Shown: positions 1 through 10,300 of the stretch, in pieces
Numbering within the stretch: the first letter of the stretch is position 1
Layout: every line of letters begins with the position of its first letter
Origin: Nocardia rosealba
Lineage (GTDB): Bacteria > Actinomycetota > Actinomycetes > Mycobacteriales > Mycobacteriaceae
Assembly (NCBI RefSeq): GCF_020216065.1
Contig: NZ_JAIWNA010000002.1
Coordinates: 186,001-250,000, forward strand
DNA length: 64,000 bases
Direction of reading: 5' to 3'
Program-made: the position numbers and the translations under genes
The notes under the pieces: generated by a model
The model's input: the letters and a program-made list of their open reading frames with translations, nothing else
Told to the model about the DNA's origin: nothing
Database searches by the model: none

Positions 1-587
1 TGACCGAACGGCACCCCGACATCGTGGTGTCGCTGTGGGAGAAGCGGACCGGCCCCCAGCTGGCCGCCCTCGCCGACGGTTCGCTCGATGTGGCCCTGGT
101 CTACGGGCATCCCAGTACCGCCGATTTCCGCTATCGTCGTCTGCTGCACCGGGTTCCGCTCGTCGCGGTAGTCGGCCGCCGACATAGGTGGGCCGACCGG
201 CCCGGTGTCCCGTTCGCGGAACTACAGAGTCAGGATTGCGTGCTGTTCGCCCGCGAACAGTGTCCGGCGATGTACGACACCATCCTGCGGTCGGCGGCCG
301 AAACCAGGATCTCGCTCAATGTCACGCATTCGGCCGACGACCCCGGCGCGACGGCGCATATGGTCTCGGTGCGACCACTCGTCGGGTTCGCCTCGCTGCC
401 GCGCGCGATTTCGATGGGAATGGGTGTGCCGGGCAGTAGTTCGGTGGCGGTGAAATTGTTCGATCCGGTACCGACCCTGGATTTGCACGCCGTCTGGCGG
501 GCCGACGAACCGAATCCCGCGGTCGCGTTGTTCCTGGAATGCGTCGAATCGGCACAACTCGATGATGTCCGCGCATTGTCGGCCTGA
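1..587 (+). CDS. LysR-family transcriptional regulator, C-terminal part (cut by left edge)
   Basis: The frame is open from base 3 to the stop at 585-587, so the gene starts left of the window and the GTG at 24 is internal. About 194 residues are visible. They begin at TERHPDIVVSLW and continue through SLDVALVYG, which fits the effector-binding domain of LysR-type regulators. The N-terminal helix-turn-helix is outside the window. The gene lies 87 bp upstream of the acyl-CoA ligase on the same strand, so it is a candidate local regulator of the following lipid-synthase operon (inference). No LysR box was recognised in the gap. Confidence 0.75.
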   Translation, partial: TERHPDIVVSLWEKRTGPQLAALADGSLDVALVYGHPSTADFRYRRLLHRVPLVAVVGRRHRWADRPGVPFAELQSQDCVLFAREQCPAMYDTILRSAAETRISLNVTHSADDPGATAHMVSVRPLVGFASLPRAISMGMGVPGSSSVAVKLFDPVPTLDLHAVWRADEPNPAVALFLECVESAQLDDVRALSA

Positions 588-674
588 ACCCGTCGATAGG
601 ACATGACTTTCGCGCGGTAGGAACAGCGAGTGCGGCAGCGACGGGAATGGTCGGCGCCGTGAAGAATTCGATTC

Positions 675-2339
675 GTGAATACAGTGTCTGCCACCGCGAA
701 CGGATTCGTTCCGGCCGATTCGTCCAGTCTGTACGCGATTGTTTCCGACGCGGCACGGCGTGATCCGGCCCGTCTTTCGCTGGGTGCCGCCGACGGCACC
801 CAGCTGACCACCGGCGAACTCGACACCCGGGTCCGCGGGCTCGCCTCGGCCCTGCTCGACCGGGGGGTCGTGGCGGGGGACCGGGTGGCCGTGCTCGGCC
901 GCACGAGCCTGGAATGGGCGCTGCTCGACTGCGCGGCCATGGCTGTCGGCGCGGTGATCGTGCCGGTGTATCCGACCTCTTCGCCGGCGCAGATCGCACA
1001 CATCCTGAGCGACAGCGGAAGCCGGTTCCACGCGGCCGAGACCGCTGACGACGCAACCCGTCTGACCGACGCCGGCGCGGGCGGCGCGGTGTGGTCGTTC
1101 GCCGAGATCGGGTCATGGGCCGAGTCCGCCGAGCACGCCGACCTCGACTCGCGGATCGCCGCGGTGGGCGCCGCCGATCTCGCGATGATCGTTTACACCA
1201 GCGGCACTACCGGCCTGGCCAAGGGCTGCATGATCAGCCACCGCAACATGTATGTCACCGCCGCGAACACCGCGCGCCAGACCGAGGGCATCTTCGACGG
1301 CACGACGGTGCTCGCGCTGCCGCTCTCCCACGTCTTCGGCCAGACGATCCTGTTCGCCTGCCTGTACGGCGGCAGCCGGACCCATCTGCTGCCCGGCGTG
1401 CCCGACCTGGTCCCGGCGCTGGCCACGCTGCGCCCGACCTTCCTCGCACTGATTCCTTACGCGCTGGAGAAGATTCGCAAACACGTCCGCGCGCTGCTCA
1501 CCGAAGGGCAGGAGGACGCGGCCGTCGAGCGCGGCCTTACGCTGCTGGCCGAGGGCGCCGCACCCGCCGCCACCGACGACGCCGTCGCGACCGCGTTCGG
1601 TGGACGCCTTCGCTACGTGATCTCCGGCGGCGCCTCCCTCGACGACACCACCGTCGGCTTCTACGCCGGGTTCGGTGTGGTGATCCTGAACTGCTACGGC
1701 CTCACCGAGGCGGCCACCGCGGTCACCGTGAGCGCACCGTCCACCAACCGGCTCGGCACCGTTGGCCGTCCCATCCCGGGCACCGAAGTCGGCATCGGTG
1801 CCGACGGCGAAGTCCTCGTCCGCGGCCCGCACGTCTCGCCCGGCTACTGGGGCGCGGCCGCCGACCAGCGGCCCGTCGACGCCGACGGCTGGCTGCACAC
1901 CGGCGACATCGGCGAACTCGACGACGGGCACCTGCGGATCACCGGGCGCAAGAAGGAGATCCTGGTGACCTCCGGCGGCAAGAACGTGGCGCCGACCCCG
2001 CTCGAGGACCGGGTGCGGCTGCACCCGCTGGTGAGCAACTGCATGGTCGTCGGTGACGGGCGCCCGTTCGTGACGGCGCTGATCACCCTCGACGCCGAGC
2101 GGTACGCGAAGTGGCGTGCCGAGCATCCCGACGGCGATCCCGCCGAGACGATCCAGGCCGCCGTGGACGAGGCGAATTCCCTGGTGTCGCGGCCGGAATC
2201 CATTCGCGCATTCCGCATCGTCGACGGCGATTTCACCGTCGACGCCGGCCTGCTCACCTCGTCGTTGAAATTGCGCCGGGCCGCGATCGCCGAAACCTGT
2301 TCCGCCGAAATAGATCAGCTCTACGTGTCACGCGGGTAA
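675..2339 (+). CDS. AMP-dependent long-chain acyl-CoA ligase (FadD15-like)
   Basis: A 554-residue ANL-superfamily adenylating enzyme. Such enzymes activate a carboxylic acid as acyl-AMP and usually transfer it to CoA. Visible core motifs are the P-loop YTSGTTGLAKG (about residue 175), NCYGLTEA (about 340), the hinge GRKKEILVTSGGKN (about 425-440) and a C-terminal lysine in SSLKLRR. The full-length C-terminal domain and the FadD15-like pattern fit a long-chain acyl-CoA synthetase better than a FAAL. The start is GTG at 675 with no strong Shine-Dalgarno site. It is the first complete gene of the Pfa-like operon and could supply a starter or activate the released product (inference). Confidence 0.85.
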   Translation: MNTVSATANGFVPADSSSLYAIVSDAARRDPARLSLGAADGTQLTTGELDTRVRGLASALLDRGVVAGDRVAVLGRTSLEWALLDCAAMAVGAVIVPVYPTSSPAQIAHILSDSGSRFHAAETADDATRLTDAGAGGAVWSFAEIGSWAESAEHADLDSRIAAVGAADLAMIVYTSGTTGLAKGCMISHRNMYVTAANTARQTEGIFDGTTVLALPLSHVFGQTILFACLYGGSRTHLLPGVPDLVPALATLRPTFLALIPYALEKIRKHVRALLTEGQEDAAVERGLTLLAEGAAPAATDDAVATAFGGRLRYVISGGASLDDTTVGFYAGFGVVILNCYGLTEAATAVTVSAPSTNRLGTVGRPIPGTEVGIGADGEVLVRGPHVSPGYWGAAADQRPVDADGWLHTGDIGELDDGHLRITGRKKEILVTSGGKNVAPTPLEDRVRLHPLVSNCMVVGDGRPFVTALITLDAERYAKWRAEHPDGDPAETIQAAVDEANSLVSRPESIRAFRIVDGDFTVDAGLLTSSLKLRRAAIAETCSAEIDQLYVSRG

Positions 2340-2480
2340 CGCGACACGAAATTCTCCCACCTGTCCCGCCGACGATAGCCGGGACCGATCGGCCGATGAA
2401 TTGCGGTGCCCCCAGTGGTTTCCGTATTCCACCGGCGACAGACTCGAAATCGGAATTCGACCACCGAAAGTGATCACATC

Positions 2481-3731
2481 ATGTATGACGTCATCGTCGT
2501 CGGAACCCGGGTCGCGGGTTCGCCCCTGGCCATGTTGCTGGCCCGTCAGGGCCACCGCGTGCTCGCCGTGGATCGCGCGAGTTTTCCCAGCGACACCCCG
2601 TCCACGCACTACATCCACCAGGCCGGTCTCGGCTTTCTGAAGTCCTGGGGTCTGCTCGACGCCGTGGTGGCCACCGGCTGCCCGCCGATCCGGCACCTGA
2701 ACTTCACCTACACCGACATCGAGATCCCGGGCATGGCCGATCCGTCGGCCGACGGCATCGACGCCGTGTACTGCCCGCGCCGCACCGTGCTCGACAAGAT
2801 CCTGGTCGACGCGGCGGGGGAGTCCGGCGCCGAGGTGATCGAGGGCTTCACCGTCACCGGGCTGCTGCGCGACGGTGACCGGGTCGCCGGTATCCGCGGC
2901 CGCGTCGGCGAGGGTCCCGAGCAGGAGTTCCGCGCGAAACTGGTCGTCGGCGCGGATGGTTCGAACTCCCTTGTCGCCAAAGAGGTCGGTGCGGCCACCT
3001 ACGAGGGTTCGCCCGCGGCCTGCTTCGTCTACTACTCGTACTACGAGGGCGTGGACTGGGGCATGCACCATCGCACCGGGTTCGGTGAGCAGCAGTTCGC
3101 ATCCTGGCCGACCAACGACGGCCTGGCCCTGGTGGCGGTCATGCGTAAGCGCGACCGCTTCCGTGACTTCCGTACCGATCCCGATGCCGGGGTGCAGGAG
3201 ATCGTCGAGCAGATCGACCCGGAGATCGGCGCGCGGTTGCGCGAGACCGGCAAGCGCGTCGAGCCGTTCCGGCCGATGCTCTACCCCGACAACTATCGTC
3301 GCCAGTCGTTCGGTCCCGGCTGGGCGCTGGTCGGCGACGCCGGATACCACAAGGACCCGTTCACCGGCTGGGGCATCACCGACGCCTTCAAGTACGGCCA
3401 GCTGCTGGCCGACCTGGTCCACGAAAGCCTCTCGGGCGCACGCTCGTTCGAGGAGACACTGCCGGAGTACCAGCGTGAGCGCGACGCCCAGAGCGCCAGC
3501 ACCTACGAGCTCACCCAGTCGATCTCCGAGCTCACCCTCACCCCCTACTACGACTCGGTGTTCCGCGCGGCCAGCCGCAGCGAGCACTACTCCAAGAAGT
3601 TCTTCGGGCTGATCGCCGGGCTGTACCCGCCGGACAAGTTCTTCGGTGAGGCCGAGCTCACCGCACTCTACGAGGAAGTGGACTTCCCGGTCGCCGACCG
3701 GCACGTGGTGAATACCGGGGTGTCGGCGTGA
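2481..3731 (+). CDS. FAD-dependent oxidoreductase (PHBH / geranylgeranyl-reductase-like fold)
   Basis: A 416-residue flavoprotein. The N terminus MYDVIVVGTRVAGSPLA is a dinucleotide-binding fold with a slightly degenerate GxGxxG (GTRVAG). VVGADGSNSLV (about residue 160) and WALVGDAGYHKDPFTGWG (about 285-300) are the DG and GD motifs of group A flavin monooxygenases and related reductases. The frame is open upstream to 2406, but ATG 2481 is the only start that puts the fold at the N terminus. It overlaps the next gene by 4 nt (GTGA), so it is probably co-translated with the SGNH hydrolase and synthase. A hydroxylase, epoxidase or double-bond reductase acting on the acyl chain are all possible. 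Confidence 0.8.
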   Translation: MYDVIVVGTRVAGSPLAMLLARQGHRVLAVDRASFPSDTPSTHYIHQAGLGFLKSWGLLDAVVATGCPPIRHLNFTYTDIEIPGMADPSADGIDAVYCPRRTVLDKILVDAAGESGAEVIEGFTVTGLLRDGDRVAGIRGRVGEGPEQEFRAKLVVGADGSNSLVAKEVGAATYEGSPAACFVYYSYYEGVDWGMHHRTGFGEQQFASWPTNDGLALVAVMRKRDRFRDFRTDPDAGVQEIVEQIDPEIGARLRETGKRVEPFRPMLYPDNYRRQSFGPGWALVGDAGYHKDPFTGWGITDAFKYGQLLADLVHESLSGARSFEETLPEYQRERDAQSASTYELTQSISELTLTPYYDSVFRAASRSEHYSKKFFGLIAGLYPPDKFFGEAELTALYEEVDFPVADRHVVNTGVSA

Positions 3732-4336
3732 TCGCGGCCGGCCTGACGGCGCTCGGAGACAGCTTCGTGGAGGGCCGTGGCGACCCCGCCGCGGCGGGCG
3801 GCTACCGCGGCTGGGTCTCGCGCCTCGGCGGTCAGCTCGGATTGCGGCCAACCACGATTCGCAACTTCGGCACGCACGGCGCCACCACCGGCGATGTCGT
3901 CGCGAGCCAGCTCGCACCGGCGATCTCGGCGGCGCGGGCCGGCCTCTACGGCGTGGTTGTCGGCGTGAACGACCTGGTCAGCGCATACGACGAGGCTCGT
4001 TTCGCCGACAACCTGCACACCATCTTCACCACCTTGCGGGCCGAAGATGCCACCGTGTTCACCGCGAGTTACCCCGACATCCCCGCCCGCCTGCCCGTGC
4101 CGGCCGGTTTCCGCGCCCTGCTGCGCGAGCGTTTCACCGCCGCCAACGATGTCCTCGCCCGGGTCACCGACGACACCGGCACCCTGCTTCTCGATATCGC
4201 CGCCAGGCCCGAATGGGCCCGGCCCGAGGTGTGGACCGCCGACGGTCTGCACCCGAGTCCGGTGGGCCACCGCCTGTTCGCCGCCGCCGCGGCCGAACTG
4301 ATCGCCTCGGCCACCGCCACCACCGTCGCCGCCTGA
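3728..4336 (+). CDS. SGNH/GDSL hydrolase
   Basis: A 202-residue serine esterase of the SGNH family. Block I is ALGDSFVEG with the nucleophile Ser near residue 11, block III is VGVNDLV with the oxyanion Asn, and block V is DGLHPSPVGH with the Asp and His. There is no signal peptide, so it is probably cytoplasmic. It starts at GTG 3728, overlapping the flavoprotein stop, and ends 13 bp before the megasynthase. Pfa-type synthases lack a terminal thioesterase in this window, so this enzyme is a candidate for releasing or transferring the finished acyl chain (inference). Confidence 0.85.
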   Translation: MIAAGLTALGDSFVEGRGDPAAAGGYRGWVSRLGGQLGLRPTTIRNFGTHGATTGDVVASQLAPAISAARAGLYGVVVGVNDLVSAYDEARFADNLHTIFTTLRAEDATVFTASYPDIPARLPVPAGFRALLRERFTAANDVLARVTDDTGTLLLDIAARPEWARPEVWTADGLHPSPVGHRLFAAAAAELIASATATTVAA

Positions 4337-4349
4337 GAGGAACCCTTTC

Positions 4350-7300
4350 GTGACCGTCGAACGACGCCTGGCACGCGACCCGATCGCCATTGTCGGGATG
4401 TCGGGTCTGCTGCCCAAGGCACACACCCACCGCGAGTACTGGCAGAACATCATCGACGGCGTCGACTGCACCTCCGAGGTGCCCGCGTCGCGCTGGAGCT
4501 TGGACGACTACTACGACGCCGACCGTTCGGCGCCGGACAAGACCTATTCGCGCCGTGGCGCTTTCCTGCCCGATGTCGCGTTCGATCCGCTCGAGTTCGG
4601 GCTGCCGCCGAACCAGCTCGAGGTCACCAGCACCATGCAGACCCTGAGCCTCGGGGTGGCCCGTGACCTGCTGGCCGATGCCGGCGCGACCGGTTCGCAG
4701 TGGTACGACCCCGCGCGCACCGGCGTGGTGCTCGGCACCACCGGCCCGGTGCCGCTGATGCACCCGCTCGCCGCGCGCCTGTCGACGCCCGTGCTTGCGG
4801 AGGCGGGGCGGTCGATGGGACTGTCCGAGAGCGACGTCGGCGAGATCTCACGCCGGTTCGTCGCCGCGTTCGCGCCCTGGGAGGAGAACTCCTTCCCCGG
4901 CCTGCTCGCCAATGTGGTGGCGGGCCGGGTGGCCAACCGGCTCGGGCTCGGTGGCATTAACTGCACCGTCGACGCGGCCTGCGCGGCCTCGCTGGCCGCT
5001 ATCCGGACCGCGATCGCCGAACTGCAGGACGGTCGTGCCGACATGATGATCACCGGCGGCGTCGACACCGAGAACTCGATCTTCATCTACCTGTGCTTCA
5101 GCAAGGTCGGCGCGCTCTCGCCGACCGGCCGGATCAGCCCGTTCTCCGCCGAGGCCGACGGCACCCTGCTCGGCGAGGGCATCACGATGCTCGCCCTGCG
5201 CCGCCTCGCCGATGCGCGCCGCGACGGCAACCGGATCTACGCGGTGATCCGCGGCCTCGGCTCCTCCAGCGACGGCCGCTCCAAGAGCATCTACGCGCCG
5301 CGTGCGGAGGGGCAGCGGGTCGCGCTGGACCGCGCCTACGCCGACGCGGAATGCTCACCCGCCGATGTCGAGCTGATCGAGGCGCACGCGACCGGCACCG
5401 CCGTCGGCGACAAGACCGAGCTGACCGCCTTGAAAGGGCTGCTCGCCGAGGCCAGTTCGGAGACCGGTTTCGCGGCGCTCGGCAGCGTGAAGTCCCAGAT
5501 CGGGCACACCAAGGGCGCCGCGGGCACGGCCGGGGTGATGAAGCTGGCACTGGCCCTGCACCAGAAGGTGCTGCCCTCGACGATCAATGTCGACGCGCCC
5601 AACAGCGAGATCGACGCCGCCCGGACGCCCTTCTACGTCAACACCAGGACCCGCCCCTGGGTGCGCGACCCGCAGCGCCCGGTGCGCCGGGCGGCCGCCT
5701 CGGCGATGGGCTTCGGCGGCACCAACTTCCACATCGTCCTCGAGGAAGCCGACCAGACGCGCGGCCAGGTCCTGCACCGGGTGCCGCGCGCGCACCTGTG
5801 GCACGCCCCCGATGTCGCCGCGCTGATCGACGTCGTGCGCAGTACCCCCGGCACCGACGGCGGTGACATTCCGGCCGGGCACGCCAGGATCGGCTTCGTC
5901 TCGGTCGACGACGACACCGCCGCCGATCTTCGGACGCTGGCGGTCGATGAAATGGTGCGCAATCCCGATGCCGCGCACTGGGACCACCCCGAAGGCGTGT
6001 ACTTCCGCGCAGCCGCCGTACCGGACCCGAAGGTCGGCGTGCTGTTCGCGGGGCAGGGCAGCCAGTACGTGGACATGGGCCTGGACACCGTGCTGAACAA
6101 CCCGCCCGTCGGGGCGGCGTTCGACGAGGCCAACGCCGCGTTCGTCGGCGCCGAGCAGCGGCTGGGTGCGGTGGTGTTCCCGCCGCCCGCGTTCACCGAG
6201 CAGACCCGGGCCGAGCAGGAATCCGCCCTGCGCCGTACCGAATTCGCGCAGCCCGCCATCGGCGCGCTCGCGGCCGGGCAGTTCCGGGTGCTCACCGAAT
6301 TCGGGCTCAGGGCTCACGGTTACCTCGGCCACAGCTTCGGTGAGCTGACCGCGCTGTGGGCCTCCGGCGCGCTGAGCACCGAGGACTTCTTCGGTCTGGC
6401 CAGGGCGCGTGGCGCGGCGATGACGGTCGCCGACGACGCGGAGGCAGGCACGATGGTGGCCGTCAACGCGGCCCGTGACGAGGTCGCCGAGGTGATCGCC
6501 GATCTGGACGACGTGTGGATCTGCAATCACAACGCGCCCGACCAGATCGTGGTCGGTGGTGGACCCGACGGCATCGCCGCCTTCACCGCGCGCAGCACCG
6601 AGAAGGGCTGGGCGACCCGGGATCTGCCGGTGGCGGCTGCCTTCCATACCCCGTATGTGGCGCACGCGGTCACCGAATTCGGTGCCGCCGTGGAGGAAGT
6701 CGACATCGTCGAGCCCGACGCGCGGGTGTACGCCGACACCGCGGGCGCGTCCTACGGTGCCGATGTCGCCGCCAACCGGGCGACCCTGACCGCGCAGCTG
6801 AGCCGGCCGGTCGAGTTCGTCGACGCGCTGCGGGCCATGCACGCCGACGGCTGCACGATCTTCGTCGAGTGCGGTCCGAAACAGGTGCTGACCTCGCTGG
6901 TCCGGCGCACCCTCGGCGAGGACGTGATCGCCTTCGCCACCGATTCCGGACCCATCGGCAACGGAGACGTTGCACTCAAGCGGGCGGCCGTCCGCCTGGC
7001 CGTCCTCGGTGTCGAGCTGTCGGGCATCAACCGCTACGCCGCCCCCGCCACCGAGCCGACCACCCCGGCGGCCGACCGGATGACGGTGACCCTTTCAGCC
7101 CCCGAATACGTTCCGGCCGCCCGCCGCGCCGCCTACGCCGAAGCGTTGTCGGGCGACTACCGCGTCCAGCTCGCGGCCGATACGGCAGCACATTCCCACG
7201 CCGACCCTGAACCGGTGTCCGCACTCGTTGATTCACCCACCGTGTCCCCGCGTCGCGGCCCGACCCTGTCCGATCTTCCGGCGACTGTTCCCGCTTCGGT

Positions 7301-10300
7301 CGTGGCGGATTCGCACGCCGTGGTCGGCGCCCGGACCGGCGCGCCGTCGTACCCGATCTCCGAATCACCTGCCGTATCCGAACTTTCGCGCCGTCCCTCG
7401 GTGCCCCCGCTTGTGGAGGAACAGCTCGTGACCATCCCCGTCGACCCGCTCGATACCGCACTCGTCCAGCATCTGGATACGCACCGGCAGTACCTCGACG
7501 GCCAGCTCGACCTGGCCCGCGGGCTGGCGGGCGTGCTGAGCGCCGGTGCCATCGACGACCGCCTGCTGCGCGCCATCGAGGCCGTGAAGGATCACGGCGT
7601 CGCTATCAGCGAAAGTCACTCGCGGGCAAGCGATGTGCTCGCCCAGCTGGCCGAGATCGAAGGGGGAGCCGCAGGCTCGCACTCGGTGACCAGTTACCGG
7701 ACCACCCCGCACGCGGTGAACGTCCCCGCGCCTACTCAGGCCTTGACCGCTGCGTCCGCTCAGGCCCCGGCGAACGACCACCTGCCCGAGCCGGCCCTGC
7801 TGTCCAGCGGTACCGCCACCACGGATACCGTGCCCGGGTCGGTGACTCCCGCCGAAAGCGGCACCGCCTACCCGACGGGTCCTCGGGCCGGTCAGGGCGT
7901 CACCGGTGCGAGCAACACCGCACCGCAGGCAGCCGGAACAGCACCGGTGGCCCCGGAGGAGCACGCGGCGACGCCATCGGTAACCGCGCAGACAGCCGCT
8001 CGCACAGCGGGTTCCGACGCTCAGAACTCCGCCGTCGGTCCTGAGCAGGGTGCGGGGGCGGAGGCGCTCGATGGCGAAGCGATCCGCGCGGCACTGCGGG
8101 AAGTTGTCGCGGACAAGACCGGCTATCCGGTCGAGATGGTCGATCCGGCAATGGATCTGGAGGCGGATCTCGGTGTCGATTCGATCAAGCGGGTGCAGGT
8201 GATCGGCGCGCTCCAGGAGCGGTTCCCGTCGCTGCCGAGCCTCGGCCCCGAGCAGCTCGGTACGTTACGCACCCTCGACCAGATCGCCGATCTGCTCGCC
8301 ACCGACTCGGCGACCACGGCGACCGACACTTCCGCCGCGACGGGTGACCCGGCCGCGCCGACCGGTGGTTCGGCTGTGGCCACCGACGAGGTCGCCTCGT
8401 CCGACGCGGATCCCACGCACTCCGCCGAGACCCTGCGGCAGGCGCTGCGGGAAGTGGTCGCCGACAAAACCGGGTACCCGGTCGAGATGGTCGATCCGGC
8501 AATGGATCTGGAGGCGGATCTCGGTGTCGATTCGATCAAGCGGGTGCAGGTGATCGGCGCCCTGCAGGAACGATTCCCGTCGCTGCCGAGCCTGGGCCCC
8601 GAGCAGTTGGGCACCTTGCGCACCCTCGACCAGATCGCCGATCTGCTCGCCGACGAAGGCCCGACCGCGGCGGGCGCTGCGAGCGGTTCCGCCGCCCCGG
8701 CCGCCGCCTCGGACGCCGACGAGGTCGCCTCGGTGGACGCGGATCTCGCGCCCACAGCCGAGACCCTGCGGCAGGTGCTGCGGGAAGTGGTTGCCGACAA
8801 AACCGGGTACCCGGTCGAGATGGTCGATCCGGCAATGGATCTGGAGGCGGATCTCGGTGTCGATTCGATCAAGCGGGTGCAGGTGATCGGCGCATTGCAG
8901 GAACGGTTCCCGACCCTGCCCAGTCTCGGGCCCGAACAACTCGGCACGTTGCGCTCGCTGGATCAGATCGTGGCCGAGCTGGCCGGGGGTGATGTCCACC
9001 CAAAAGCTGAGGCCGCGGCCGAAACGCCGCGGCATGTCGTCGAACTCGTCGAGCTCGCCCCGGTCGACCTCGCGGTCGAGCCGTATCGGCCCGCGGGCCG
9101 GGCGCTGGTGGTGTGCCTGGACGAGTCCGCCGAAACCGACGGGGAGGCGATCGAGGAAGCGCTGCGCGCGCTCAGTTGGACGGTGCGGCGGGTCGAGCCC
9201 GGCGCCGACACCGGCGCTGCCGACCTGTGCGTGGTCGTCGCGGGTGTCGCCACGGAGTGGGCGCAGGCGGAGCGGATCCTGACCGACACGATCCTGGTCA
9301 CCGGCCGCGTGGTGCCCGCCCTGCGCGGCGCGACCGGACGCGCCGGGTTCGTCACGGTCACCCGGCTCGACGGCCATCTAGGCATGCGCGGGGACGCCGA
9401 CCCGGTCCACGCCCTGCTCGGTGGGCTCGGCGGCGTCGTGAAAACCCTTGCCGCCGAGGAACCCACACTGTTCTGCCGCGCGCTCGACATCGCACCGGCG
9501 GCGACTCCGGCGCGGGTGGCGCAGATCGTGCTCGAGGAGCTGTGCGACGCCGCGATCGACACCATCGAGGTCGGGGTCGACGCCTCGGGCCTGCGCCGCA
9601 CGCCGGTGCCGAGCAGACACAAGCGCGCCGTCGTCATCGAGACCGTCAGCACCGCAACGGGATTCGGGCCGACGCTGCTCACCGAGGACGATCTGCTGCT
9701 GGTGACCGGCGGAGCCAGGGGAGTGACGGCCACCTGCGTCCTCGCGCTCGCCCGGCACAGCGCGGCGCGCTTCCTGCTGCTCGGCCGCACCACGCTCGGT
9801 GAGGAGCCCGCCTGGGCGGTCGGTGTCCCCGACACCGACCTCAAGCCCGCCGCGGTGCGCGCGCTGGCGGGAACCGGTGTGCGGCCCAAGGGCATCGAGC
9901 GGGCGTGCGGCGACCTCCGCGCCGTCCGCGAGATCCGCTCGACCCTGGCGACGCTCGGCGACCGCGCCGACTACCTCGCCGTCGACGCCACCGACGCGAC
10001 GGCACTCGCCGAGGCCGTCGCGCCGTGGCGTGACCGGATCACCGGTGTCGTCCACGGCGCCGGGATCCTGGCGGATTCGATGATCCCCGACAAGACCGTC
10101 GACTCGATCGCTCGCGTGTTGCGTCCGAAGCTCGGTGGTCTGGCCGCCGTTCTCGCCGCAGTGGGAGAGCCGAAGGACCTGGTCCTGTTCACCTCGGTGG
10201 CCGGTCTGTTCGGCAATGCGGGCCAAGCGGATTACGCCGCTGCCAACGAGGCACTGTGCCGGTTCGCGGTGAGCTGGCGGCGCAGGCACCCCGGGCACCG

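Noticed and set aside
222..1116. Long minus-strand open frames opposite the LysR and ligase genes
   Set aside because: They lie opposite genes with clear protein motifs, have Arg/Pro-rich composition typical of antisense frames in GC-rich DNA and no ribosome site.
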